From: JABWAJ01 sp038323375
GTDB lineage: Bacteria > Bacteroidota > Bacteroidia > Chitinophagales > Saprospiraceae
Assembly (NCBI GenBank): GCA_038323375.1
Contig: JBBQGV010000011.1
Span: 1-64,000, forward strand
Length of the DNA stretch: 64,000 nt
Direction of reading: 5' to 3'
The notes beneath the pieces are model-generated. The model was not told the origin of the DNA. It worked only from the letters and a program-made list of their open reading frames with translations, and did not search any database. Shown piece after piece: positions 42,347 through 50,710 of this stretch. The stretch's first letter is position 1, and every line of letters starts with the position of its first letter. A program made the position numbers and the translations under genes.

Positions 42347-42374
42347 TTGGGCGACCGCGAGGGTCGCGCCCTAC
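42347..42374. repeat. GGGCGACC palindrome, copy 1
   Basis: TTGGGCGACC-gcga-GGGTCGCGCCCTAC; copy 2 at 55291-55316 is nearly identical. On the minus strand its end supplies the TAG stop codon of the flavoprotein gene (42371-42373). Confidence 0.8.
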
Positions 42375-43744
42375 CTGACGCTACTGCCTACTACGTTCCC
42401 TTTCAGGAATCGAATGACTTCGTCCAGTTTACCTCGCTTTTTCAAAGTCAGATTCTGGCCGGATTGACGGTTGTAAATGCCAATAATTTCCTTTTCGTAA
42501 GTCTTGTATAATTCAGGATCGAAATTGGCTAAAGCTAAGTTTTGCAGTACCGTTTCCACTGGCGTGTTTTCGCGCAACCACTTGTCGCAAACCTCGTGGC
42601 GGTAGCGCACGCCCATCAGGTTGAAACCCAAGACCGCCGAGGTATTTTTGTCGTAAACGATGCGCACACTTTTACGGCCTTCCGGATGTTCCCAATAAAT
42701 GGGCACGTGGTTTTCCGGCGCATTGGACTGAATGTCGCCGTACACCTGATATTCGATGTCGAGGAATTTGGCGGAGTTAAACCAGATGCCGGGAGCGTAC
42801 GGTTGACGGTTGACAGCCGTACCTGCGACGATGTTGTAGGCGACGGTTTCTCCCATCATGCGACCAGTGTACCAAACCGCTTCAATGGCGCGACGCCCGG
42901 GCCGGGGCTGCTTCAATTCCACGCAATCGCCGGCCGCAAACACGTCGGGCAGGTTGGTTTGGAGGTATTCATCCGCTAAGATGCCGCGGTTGGTTTCTAA
43001 GCCGCTGTCTTTCAAAAAAGCGATGTTTGGGCTTACCCCCGCGGTGAGACCCACGTATCCGCATTCGATGCGTTCACCGGCACCGGTGATGATGGCGCAG
43101 GCTCGGCCATTACCGTCATCCACGATTTCTTTTAGGTCGGCAGACAAGCGCAGGTCAATGCCGTTTTCCCGGATGTGGCGGCTCACCATCTGCGATTCTT
43201 GGGGGGGTAGGATGGCGTCCCAATAGTTCTTTTCGCGTACCAAAAAAGTCACCGGAATGTGCCGGGAGTGGAACATTTCGGCCATTTCGATACCGATGAG
43301 TCCGCCGCCGACAATCACAGCCCGCTTCAGGCCGGGGCTGCAGGCTTCCATATTTTCCAGATCCTGGTAGTGGTAAAGCCCGCTAACGCCTTTGAGATCC
43401 TGGCCAGGCCATCCGAATTTATTGGATTTGGAGCCTGTTGCAAGCAGCAGTTTATCGTAAGTAAGGGTTTCGCCGCCGCTTAAGTGCAGGGTTTTGGCGC
43501 TGGCGTCTAAGCGCTCTACATAAGCGCGCTTGAGCGCAATGCGGTTCTTTTCCCAGAACCAGGGTTCATAAGGCTGCGTGTCTTTAAAACGCAGGTGCCC
43601 CATGTAGATGTACATGAGGGCCGTCCGGGAAAAGAAATGATCTGTTTCGGAAGAAACCACCGTGACTTGGTGGTCGCTGAGTTTGCGGATGAACCGCGCA
43701 GCAGTGATGCCACTGATGCCGTTGCCGAGGATAACGACGTGCAT
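42371..43744 (-). CDS. NAD(P)/FAD-dependent oxidoreductase (NirB/rubredoxin-reductase-like)
   Basis: 457 residues. N-terminal FAD motif MHVVILGNGISGITAARFI, a central NAD-binding motif AVIVGGGLIGIEMAEMF and the second FAD motif LPDVFAAGDCVEL. The order resembles the N-terminal part of nitrite reductase large subunits and nitric-oxide/rubredoxin reductases, without siroheme or bfd-like domains. The C-terminal ~120 residues are an extra domain (RHEVCDKWLRENTPVETVL, LKKRGKLDEVIRFL). It forms a two-gene unit with the membrane polyferredoxin and probably passes electrons from NAD(P)H to it; this is inference. Confidence 0.87.
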   Translation of the reverse strand: MHVVILGNGISGITAARFIRKLSDHQVTVVSSETDHFFSRTALMYIYMGHLRFKDTQPYEPWFWEKNRIALKRAYVERLDASAKTLHLSGGETLTYDKLLLATGSKSNKFGWPGQDLKGVSGLYHYQDLENMEACSPGLKRAVIVGGGLIGIEMAEMFHSRHIPVTFLVREKNYWDAILPPQESQMVSRHIRENGIDLRLSADLKEIVDDGNGRACAIITGAGERIECGYVGLTAGVSPNIAFLKDSGLETNRGILADEYLQTNLPDVFAAGDCVELKQPRPGRRAIEAVWYTGRMMGETVAYNIVAGTAVNRQPYAPGIWFNSAKFLDIEYQVYGDIQSNAPENHVPIYWEHPEGRKSVRIVYDKNTSAVLGFNLMGVRYRHEVCDKWLRENTPVETVLQNLALANFDPELYKTYEKEIIGIYNRQSGQNLTLKKRGKLDEVIRFLKGNVVGSSVR

Positions 43745-43886
43745 GAATGTTGGGTTTTGGCGCTTAGATAATCACTTGAGCATGACTATCTCAAAGATAT
43801 ACGATAAGAATGACGTTTGGGATTATTTTTAAAGGGGCAAAGATAAAGCGGCGGCTTGGGCGCAGTTGTCATGATGAGGACAGTTT

Positions 43887-44861
43887 TTATGAATTTTCCC
43901 ACGAGCAAGTACAAGCATTTGTTTCAGAAAGTACCCTGTCGAGGATTTGACGCGGAAGTTTTGCAATCGTTTCCCTCGAATTATCATCCATATTTGAAGG
44001 AGGAATGTATGCTTCTAATGCACAACGGGCTGCCAGGGCGAATGGAGCGGATGGAAGAATAGCTTTAGTTATGTCTTCAATAAAATAATTAAACAGCGTT
44101 TTGCCATCACTGCTATTCGTAAATTTAAGACAAAGAATCAGCCTTTCCATTAGTTCATTCGCTTGGTCATAAACCTCCTTTCTACCTTGTTCAAGGTTCT
44201 TTTTCTCAAGTCGGTACAACTGAATCGTCATCCATGCACGGATATAGTTAAACCCGTCGCTATGCCAGGAATGTGGCAGGTTTTGAAAATCATCATCCGT
44301 AAGTAAAGTCATGGGCGTCCGGGGTTCAATTTTTCCATTGGGTGTAACCATAAGCAAGTTTGCGTCATATGGGTCTGCGGGGTCTAAAAAAAAACTATAT
44401 TCGTTTTGCTGCCAGGGAAATGTTCCATTACTGAGTCTGCTGGTTCCAGATACAACCGGGAAATAATAATGTTTGGCTCCTCCTCGATTTGGAGTTGCCG
44501 TTGTCAGTCTGTAGTTGCGAAAATCAAATTCCAGCCAGGAATAATTTGCTCCCATGTGATCATTTTGCCGAAAACCAACCCCGGCACGTTTTTCCAATTT
44601 CGCTATTTGTTTTGGGGAGAGGGGGCGTGCCTGATTTTTCGGCCTGAAGTGCTCTACATCGAGCGCATAGTCATCGCCTTGAGGGAGTTCAGAGTACCAG
44701 CACTTAGGGATCATATGAATTCCCTGCCGGATACGGGAATGCTCAGCAAGAAATCCCCTAAGCATTTTCCAGTCTCCTTCTGATTTAGGTTGCTGTGCCC
44801 TCCAGGCAGCAAAATCCGGATGGTGATGGAGATCTGTTCTTGGAAAAGGAATATAGACCAT
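43887..44861 (-). CDS. HNH-type nuclease of a Septu-like (PtuB-like) defence pair
   Basis: 324 residues. The region DYALDVEHFRPKNQARPLSP contains the His and framework of HNH nucleases that act with SMC-like ATPases. Further on, YSWLEFDFRNYRLTTATPN then GGAKHYYFPV matches the YWLAYxWxNLxLxCxxCNxxKxxxFPL tract of that group. The CxxCN cysteines are replaced (TATPN), so the structural zinc site looks lost, while His, Asn and Lys positions remain. It follows the ATPase gene by 15 bases. The AT-rich composition contrasts with the flanking genes. ATPase plus HNH is the Septu (PtuAB) layout; subtype uncertain. Confidence 0.75.
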   Translation of the reverse strand: MVYIPFPRTDLHHHPDFAAWRAQQPKSEGDWKMLRGFLAEHSRIRQGIHMIPKCWYSELPQGDDYALDVEHFRPKNQARPLSPKQIAKLEKRAGVGFRQNDHMGANYSWLEFDFRNYRLTTATPNRGGAKHYYFPVVSGTSRLSNGTFPWQQNEYSFFLDPADPYDANLLMVTPNGKIEPRTPMTLLTDDDFQNLPHSWHSDGFNYIRAWMTIQLYRLEKKNLEQGRKEVYDQANELMERLILCLKFTNSSDGKTLFNYFIEDITKAILPSAPFALAARCALEAYIPPSNMDDNSRETIAKLPRQILDRVLSETNACTCSWENS

Positions 44862-44876
44862 TTCTTGGGTTTCTTT

Positions 44877-46322
44877 CTACTTAAATATATCATCCAATAT
44901 ATTTTCCACCTGCTCTGAAACATCATCAGGGAGGTGTAAACCATTCAGTCCACGTTCGCTAAAGGTACGTTCATTGAGTTTTTCTTTCACTAAGCGCGTA
45001 AGGCTATCATTCTGGGTAATAGCAAGGGTAGGATCTAAGCGAGTCGGAGCAAGCAACACAGTTAATTCACTAAATCTCCTGACCTCGGATTCGGACAATC
45101 CATTATTATTTTTTTTATTAAATAATATTTTGTATTCTTCATTCGATGCTATGGACTCATCGTCATAAGTAGTCGCTAGTCCGAACATTTCTAAAAGTAT
45201 TCCATCAGCACCTAATCCTATTGCATCTTCGTCAGGGTGTCTTATTGTACGCTGGCCTTCTTCACCTACCTCAAGTAGGTATATTTGTTCTTTTTTCAAC
45301 CCATTAATCAGTAATGGTGAATGCGTGGAAAGAATAAACTGTATTTTTGGAAAAGTTTCTTGTAATCGCTTCAAGGACAAACTTTGCAATCCAGGATGTA
45401 AATGTATTCCAAACTCATCAATCAAAACAATGCCAGGTGTTTTTTCAAGGACTTTCCTTCCCAAATGTTTGTTTAAAATAAAGGCTCTGGTTGCTAACTC
45501 ACCGGCCAAAAGAATGAGATAGCGATACCCATCACTTAACATATCAAAAAGCCGGACATCCCCATTTTTAAACTGAATAATCGGTTGTTTTTTATCTTCC
45601 AGCCATTCGATTTCTGTAATATCCGGTAAAATTGATTTTACAGCTTGCTGAAACACGTACATCGCATCATCTGGAAGATTTCCGTAAGCGAAAGCAATAA
45701 TTTTTTTATATTGTTTTTCTTTAAGAATACCATCTATCCTTTTTAGCCAATCAAAGAGGAATTTTTTAATTGATTTATCATTGAAACAATCTTTATAACC
45801 TTGGATAGCATTACCTTCAAGCGTAAGTTCGCTCGTCTTGGAAGCCTCTATATGAATGTATTCTGTACCGATGAAGTTAAACAATGGCAACACAGATTTA
45901 CCCGAAATCACACTTCCATAAACCCGTTTTGCTATAAGCCCAGGATTAGCAGCGTTGTTTAAAACCAGTGTTTTTGTGCGTTCTTTAGAGGGTTTGTCTT
46001 TATACTTTTTCCAATGAGCGTGTAAAAGATTCCCGTGTTCGTCTTCAATAATCGCTTTTGTTTCTACCGACGAACCAAGTGAGATATTTGCAACAGGATT
46101 ATGCCCAATAACCCTGTGATCCGATAATTCTATACCATGCTTAGAGCCTGCTACAAGGCCGGAAATGTATGTATTGGATGCAATGCGCAGCGCCCGCATT
46201 AGCGCAGACTTTCCCGCCATGTTTTCTGCGATAATTACATGAACATTATGTTTTTCGGAAAACTGAACCTCAAGTCTCTCGAAACATCTGAAATCATGAA
46301 CGGCAATAGAAGTAATCTTCAT
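44877..46322 (-). CDS. AAA/SMC-like ATPase of a Septu-like (PtuA-like) defence pair
   Basis: 481 residues. ABC/SMC-type ATPase: MKITSIAVHDFRCFERLEV at the start, Walker A IIAENMAGKSALMRAL (first Gly replaced by Ala compared with GENGSGKS), signature region FDMLSDGYRYLILLAGELA, Walker B GIVLIDEFGIHLHPGLQ and switch His in FILSTHSPLLINGL. No TOPRIM domain, which argues against OLD/Gabija. The partner HNH nuclease follows directly. In Septu the ATPase assembles and controls the HNH nuclease, which cleaves DNA or tRNA upon infection. The pair lies between an oxidoreductase unit and hisA, and looks acquired. Confidence 0.8.
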   Translation of the reverse strand: MKITSIAVHDFRCFERLEVQFSEKHNVHVIIAENMAGKSALMRALRIASNTYISGLVAGSKHGIELSDHRVIGHNPVANISLGSSVETKAIIEDEHGNLLHAHWKKYKDKPSKERTKTLVLNNAANPGLIAKRVYGSVISGKSVLPLFNFIGTEYIHIEASKTSELTLEGNAIQGYKDCFNDKSIKKFLFDWLKRIDGILKEKQYKKIIAFAYGNLPDDAMYVFQQAVKSILPDITEIEWLEDKKQPIIQFKNGDVRLFDMLSDGYRYLILLAGELATRAFILNKHLGRKVLEKTPGIVLIDEFGIHLHPGLQSLSLKRLQETFPKIQFILSTHSPLLINGLKKEQIYLLEVGEEGQRTIRHPDEDAIGLGADGILLEMFGLATTYDDESIASNEEYKILFNKKNNNGLSESEVRRFSELTVLLAPTRLDPTLAITQNDSLTRLVKEKLNERTFSERGLNGLHLPDDVSEQVENILDDIFK

Positions 46323-46404
46323 GATAAGTCTTCTTTGTTTGACAAAATTAGGTCATTTTACCAAAGAATAGCTCCATTTCCTATTTAAATCCAAAATTAG
46401 CGCA

Positions 46405-47127
46405 TTACGAATCGAGGAATCCGGCGATTTCCCTCAGCAAAATCTTCCCCTCATAAAACGCCTTCCCCACGATTGCCCCGTAACACCCCGATTCGCGCAG
46501 GGTTTCTAATTCAGCTACAGAAGACACCCCACCGCTCGCGATGAGTTTCAGGTCAGGAAAGTGTTCCACCAATTCGCGGTAGGTTTCCACTGCGCTGCCC
46601 TGTAGCAGGCCGTCTTTTGACACGTCGGTGCAAATGGCGTAGCGGGCGCCCTGCGCCAACCAGCCCTCAATAAAGGGGCGCAAAGCCTGCTCCGTTTCTT
46701 CCTGCCAGCCGCTGACTGCAATGTTTCCATTTTTAAAATCCGCCCCGAGGAGGATGCGCTCGCTGCCATATTGATCCAACCAGGCGCTAAACGTCTCTGG
46801 TGCCTTCACGGCAATGGTGCCCCCGGTAACCTGTCTGGCACCGCACTCAAAGGCAATGCGCAGGTCTGCGTCTGATTGCAGACCGCCGCCAAAATCAATG
46901 TGCAGTGCTGTTTGCGCCGCTAATTTTTCCAATACCCGATAATTGATGATATGCCCGGCTTTTGCCCCGTCGAGGTCTACGAGGTGCAGGCGCGTCAACC
47001 CCGCATCCTCAAACCGCAGCGCCACTTCGAGCGGGTCTTCGTTGTAGATTTTTTTCTGCGCGTAGTCGCCTTGCGTCAGGCGCACGCATTTTCCATCAAT
47101 GAGGTCTATGGCGGGTATGATGTGCAT
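46405..47127 (-). CDS. hisA: Phosphoribosylformimino-AICAR ribotide isomerase
   Basis: 240 residues, a TIM barrel. Fourth step of histidine synthesis: isomerises ProFAR to PRFAR. Motifs: IIPAIDLIDGKCVRLTQGDY, LHLVDLDGAKAG, DFGGGLQSDADLR, CTDVSKDGLLQGSAVETY and LIASGGVSSVAEL; the two catalytic Asp residues are present. It lies 40 bases after hisH. hisF, normally next, is absent; instead the AT-rich Septu-like pair follows. Confidence 0.97.
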   Translation of the reverse strand: MHIIPAIDLIDGKCVRLTQGDYAQKKIYNEDPLEVALRFEDAGLTRLHLVDLDGAKAGHIINYRVLEKLAAQTALHIDFGGGLQSDADLRIAFECGARQVTGGTIAVKAPETFSAWLDQYGSERILLGADFKNGNIAVSGWQEETEQALRPFIEGWLAQGARYAICTDVSKDGLLQGSAVETYRELVEHFPDLKLIASGGVSSVAELETLRESGCYGAIVGKAFYEGKILLREIAGFLDS

Positions 47128-47167
47128 GTGGTCTGGTTGGGACAGAAAATGTTCTGCCTATACGATT

Positions 47168-47755
47168 TTATAAATCAATAAAATATTTCAAGATCAGCGC
47201 ACCGGCCTGAGCCGATTTTTCCGGATGAAACTGCGTGGCGTAAAAATTATCTTTTTGAACCGCAGCGCTGAACGGCTGCACGTAGTCTGTAATCGCAATG
47301 GTGTACGGCCCCGGTTCTACGTAATAACTGTGGACGAAATAGACGTATTGATCCTCCAGCTCGGGCGAAAAAAGTGCGCTTTTTAAATGGTTGATGGTAT
47401 TCCAGCCCATGTGCGGTACTTTTTCCCCTGCCTGTGGCCGGAAGCGCAGCACTTGTTGGGGAATCAACCCCAGACAGGTCGTATCGCCCTCTTCCGAATG
47501 CGCACAAAGCAATTGCATGCCCAGACAAATACCCAACACCGGCTGGGTCAGGCCCTTGATGACCTCGTCTAATCCGCGTTCCCGTAAGTGCCGCATGGTG
47601 CCTGCTGCCTCGCCTACGCCGGGAAAAATGACCTTGTCCGCTGCGGCGATGCGCTTCGGGTCAGCGGTTAGGGTAGCTGCGATACCCAACCGCTCTAAGG
47701 CGTACAGCACCGAGCGGACGTTGCCCGCATTGTAATCTATGACGGCGATGTCCAT
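47168..47755 (-). CDS. hisH: Imidazole glycerol phosphate synthase, glutamine amidotransferase subunit
   Basis: 195 residues, class I amidotransferase: VIDYNAGNVRSVLYALERLG, FPGVGEAAGTMRHL, nucleophile Cys in VLGICLGMQLLC, HMGWNTIN, YFVHSYYVEP, and the His/Glu pair in ATQFHPEKSAQAG. Supplies ammonia to HisF, which is not in the window. Same strand as hisB, but 1.7 kb of AT-rich plus-strand genes now separates them. Confidence 0.97.
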   Translation of the reverse strand: MDIAVIDYNAGNVRSVLYALERLGIAATLTADPKRIAAADKVIFPGVGEAAGTMRHLRERGLDEVIKGLTQPVLGICLGMQLLCAHSEEGDTTCLGLIPQQVLRFRPQAGEKVPHMGWNTINHLKSALFSPELEDQYVYFVHSYYVEPGPYTIAITDYVQPFSAAVQKDNFYATQFHPEKSAQAGALILKYFIDL

Positions 47756-48008
47756 GATGAGATGTTAAAGTAATATTTTGCAAATTAAAGTACTACAACA
47801 AAACTCCTATTGGCAAAGATCAGATATTTAGGTGACAATAGAGCTATATCTTCTTGGTTTTTATACACTATATTCCATGATTTATTGGGCAAAAAGCATT
47901 AATTTAATTAAAAAACGTTAAAATACTTGACTTTTAGAATGGGGGGGATATTTGTACTGTGGCCACATATTATTAACTCCATTTCTATTACCTTTAAAAC
48001 CATTAGCC

Positions 48009-48408
48009 ATGATTAACCTGAATTTAAAACTATTTCTCTCCAGCTTTTCTCTCCTTTTATTTACCTTAATATTTTTTATTGTTTCTTGGTAACAAAGAAA
48101 AAATAGAAGACAAGGCTCCATTTTTGAATGACTCTCAACAGATAACGAAACGAGCCAGCGGATGTAGCTTGGAAGTTACCATAGGAGCCAATGTAGTTGA
48201 TATGTGTTATATTGGCGAAGTCCACAATGATGTTTTGGCTTGGGGTAAAGATGATTATCTTGATTACGAATATGATACCATCAGTGCGGCTACAATAAAT
48301 GCTTTAAATGCTATTACGGAGTCGGGGTTAGACCTATTTGACCCGACATGGTATATTGATGGATATGGAATCGGATCAAGCCTTACGCTGAAACTCAAAG
48401 TTATATAA
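48009..48408 (+). pseudogene. Small lipoprotein with a frameshift in the lipobox
   Basis: ATG 48009 gives MINLNLKLFLSSFSLLLF then TLIFFIVSW and a stop at 48090-48092. Removing one G from the GG at 48088-48089 turns SW-stop into SCNKEKIEDKA, a perfect lipobox. The frame then continues for about 108 residues (SGCSLEVTIGANVVDMCYIG, DTISAATINALNAITESGL, WYIDGYGIGSSLTLKLKVI). So either a one-base insertion or an assembly error. No family recognised. Before it, 47756-48008 is AT-rich with no gene. Confidence 0.6.
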
Positions 48409-48437
48409 ACTTTAATGTTCTGAGTAGTGCGGATTCC

Positions 48438-48875
48438 ATGAAGCGTAAAATACAAAGCGCGAATATTGGTTACCTTGCCAGAGGTTTTATTACTGAAGAT
48501 GAGTTCGATTTTGTTGATTCTCTATCTAACGCAGTCTTTAATGAATCTTTTGACAGCGAAAACATCGCGGATTATTCGGATTATTGGGAGAATTTAGAAA
48601 AGAATGATTATGATGGAATTGTTTCCGCAATATTTTTGTCAATCCTTTTTCATTCGCATGATTATTGGACTGAAGAAGAAGTAAACGGCCTTTCCCGCAT
48701 ATTAGCAGCAGATGCACTTGGTGCTTATGCATCAGTTTTTTGGGAAATTGGAACTAACTGGGGCTGTAATTGTTGGAATGGAGCAGAAGGACAGCAAAGA
48801 ATTGGCCGAGCAGCATTATCAGGCGCTGTACAAGGATCGGCAACCAGAGGATTTCTCAGAGTATTTGGCCTGTAA
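48438..48875 (+). CDS. Hypothetical protein, glycine/alanine-rich C-terminus
   Basis: 145 residues. An acidic N-terminal half (GFITEDEFDFVDSLSNAVF, DYWTEEEVNGLSRI) is followed by AADALGAYASVFWEIGTN, a Cys-containing stretch WGCNCWNGAEGQQ and a Gly/Ala-rich end ALSGAVQGSATRGFL. The end resembles glycine-zipper or bacteriocin-like tails, but I recognise no family. It starts 29 bases after the lipoprotein frame and is probably co-transcribed. AT-rich relative to the his genes around it. Confidence 0.6.
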   Translation: MKRKIQSANIGYLARGFITEDEFDFVDSLSNAVFNESFDSENIADYSDYWENLEKNDYDGIVSAIFLSILFHSHDYWTEEEVNGLSRILAADALGAYASVFWEIGTNWGCNCWNGAEGQQRIGRAALSGAVQGSATRGFLRVFGL

Positions 48876-48973
48876 TTTTTACATATTATTAGCCGGTGAA
48901 TAGACAAGCAGAATATCAATACTCGAAGTCTATTCACCGGCAATTACCCAAATAATAATAAATTAATTTTATC

Positions 48974-49078
48974 GTGGACGCAACTTTTAAATTAATAGCT
49001 TTGATCAGCTATATTCTATATAAAGGAATAATTTTTGTGTACCTTGGTTACATGGCTGAAAAAGTCTTTAAAAAATAA
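48974..49078 (+). CDS. Possible 34-residue membrane peptide
   Basis: From GTG 48974: MDATFKLIALISYILYKGI then IFVYLGYMAEKVFKK. One hydrophobic helix with a basic end. Too short for certainty, but it sits in series with other small membrane genes on the same strand. Confidence 0.3.
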   Translation: MDATFKLIALISYILYKGIIFVYLGYMAEKVFKK

Positions 49079-49108
49079 AATATTCACTACAAAGTGATAA
49101 TTAACCTG

Positions 49109-49291
49109 ATGGCTGTAGGTACTTCTATCGAACTACTCAAGTATTTCGAAAAAATTACTCCATATTATTACGAGAAAGCGCCTGATTCTTTAGACTACTA
49201 TGCAATGTTGATAACCGCATTGGTTATAATGTCCTACATTTTGGTTTTGAATAGATTTAGAAGAAATAATTCTCCAACAGAACAAGCGTAA
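49109..49291 (+). CDS. Small membrane protein
   Basis: 60 residues from ATG 49109 (a GTG at 49094 is in frame). A polar N-terminus (GTSIELLKYFEKITPYYYEK) and one membrane helix (AMLITALVIMSYILVLNRF) with a basic tail RRNN. No family recognised. Last gene of the AT-rich plus-strand islet; a large nested palindrome begins 10 bases after its stop. Confidence 0.45.
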   Translation: MAVGTSIELLKYFEKITPYYYEKAPDSLDYYAMLITALVIMSYILVLNRFRRNNSPTEQA

Positions 49292-49301
49292 TTTATACTC
49301 A

Positions 49302-49387
49302 ACTGCAATAGGTTTTGTGCATTTGCGGTTTTAGAGCTGTTAGCTTTTAAAAAGCTAACAGCTCTGGTTTGCACAAAACCTATTGCA
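49302..49387. repeat. Nested perfect inverted repeats (86 bp)
   Basis: The outer arms CTGCAATAGGTTTTGTGCA (49302-49320) and its inverse (49369-49387) match over all 19 bases. Inside, AGAGCTGTTAGCTTTT (49332-49347) is mirrored by AAAAGCTAACAGCTCT (49349-49364). Little sequence is unpaired. It lies between convergent genes and could be a two-way terminator or a very small mobile element. Confidence 0.9.
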
Positions 49388-49460
49388 GCGAAGTACAATA
49401 ACTGCAAAAGCGGCCAGCCCAACCAGAGAACGATAAGCTCATTACGTTTTTGCCCTTTTA

Positions 49461-50594
49461 TTACAAAACCCCTTTCGTAGTGGGCAGCGCAGTATTCGCC
49501 GGATCCCGTCGCACCGCCATTTTAACCGCTTTGGCGAAAGCCTTAAAAATCGCTTCAATCTTGTGGTGTTCGTTTTCACCTTCTGCCTGAATGTTCAGGT
49601 TGCAACGCGCAGCGTCACTAAAAGATTTAAAAAAATGAAAAAATAGCTCGGTTGGCATCTCACCGATTTTTTCCCGCCTAAAATCTGCCTGCCAAACCAA
49701 CCAGGGCCTGCCGCCAAAATCAATGGCTACCTGAGCTAAGCAATCGTCCATGGGCAAGGTAAATCCGTAGCGCTCCATGCCGCGTTTGTCCGCAAGCGCT
49801 TTGGAGAATGCTTCTCCCAGCGCCAACGCCGTGTCCTCGATGGTATGGTGTTCGTCAATGTGCAGGTCGCCGGTGGCTTTTACGGTCAGGTCGCAACCCG
49901 AATGACGAGCCAACTGATCCAGCATGTGGTCGAAAAATCCCAGCCCCGTTTGGTTGTCAGCCTGGCCGGTGCCATCTAAATTCAGGCGGATAAAAATATC
50001 CGTTTCTTTCGTGGTGCGCTGCACTTCGGCGATGCGGGGCGGCAGCTTCAGGAAATGGTAAATATCGCGCCACTCTGTTGTGGCGAGGGCAACGACGGAC
50101 TCCGGACCGGCAGCGTCACTCGTTACTTCATTTGCGCCAAGCGTTGGATCCCTATTCAGCCAGATGCCCAGGCAGCCGAGGTTTTGAGCTAAGGCCATGT
50201 CGGTGAGCCGGTCGCCGATGACGAATGAGTTGGCTAAGTCGTAATCGCCTTCTAAATATTCCGTCAGCAAGCCAGTTTGGGGTTTCCGGGTCGGTGCGTT
50301 TTCGTGGGGAAAGGTGCGGTCTATATATATTCCATCAAACACAATGCCTTCGTTTTCAAAAGCTTTTAAAATGAATTGCTGTGCGATCCAAAACCGTTCT
50401 TCCGGATAAGCAGGCGTGCCCATGCCGTCCTGATTGGTCACCATGACTAACCGGAAGTCGAGTTCCTGCACAATGCGGGAGAGGTATTGGAAAACTTTCG
50501 GGTAAAAAACGACCTTTTCCAACGCATCCACCTGATAATCGGCAGGCTCCAGAACGATGGTTCCGTCGCGGTCGAGGAAGAGCAACTTTTGCAT
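49461..50594 (-). CDS. hisB: Bifunctional histidinol-phosphatase / imidazoleglycerol-phosphate dehydratase
   Basis: 377 residues. N-terminal HAD phosphatase (LFLDRDGTIVLEPADY, MVTNQDGMGT, FVIGDRLTDMALA) and C-terminal IGP dehydratase (TGLGFFDHMLDQLARHSGCDL, HIDEHHTIEDTALALGEAF, FFKSFSDAARCNLNIQAEGENEHHKIEAIFKAFA) with the metal-binding His clusters. Catalyses two steps of histidine synthesis. Upstream member of the dispersed minus-strand hisB...hisH-hisA order. Confidence 0.97.
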   Translation of the reverse strand: MQKLLFLDRDGTIVLEPADYQVDALEKVVFYPKVFQYLSRIVQELDFRLVMVTNQDGMGTPAYPEERFWIAQQFILKAFENEGIVFDGIYIDRTFPHENAPTRKPQTGLLTEYLEGDYDLANSFVIGDRLTDMALAQNLGCLGIWLNRDPTLGANEVTSDAAGPESVVALATTEWRDIYHFLKLPPRIAEVQRTTKETDIFIRLNLDGTGQADNQTGLGFFDHMLDQLARHSGCDLTVKATGDLHIDEHHTIEDTALALGEAFSKALADKRGMERYGFTLPMDDCLAQVAIDFGGRPWLVWQADFRREKIGEMPTELFFHFFKSFSDAARCNLNIQAEGENEHHKIEAIFKAFAKAVKMAVRRDPANTALPTTKGVL

Positions 50595-50635
50595 GGGTGT
50601 CTGAATTTTGTCGCAAAAGTAGTAAAAGTGATCCC

Positions 50636-50693
50636 TAAAACAGGGCGGAGCCCGATAAATAATGCACGCGGGGCCGAGCCGCCGCGCGAGCGA
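50636..50693. repeat. GC-rich repeat E, copy 1
   Basis: AGGGCGGAGCCCGATAAATA then a tract ending CCGCGCGAGCG. About three quarters identical to 54993-55049. Lies between the hisB and Uma2 genes. Confidence 0.55.
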
Positions 50694-50710
50694 GCCACCG
50701 TGCGGACGGA

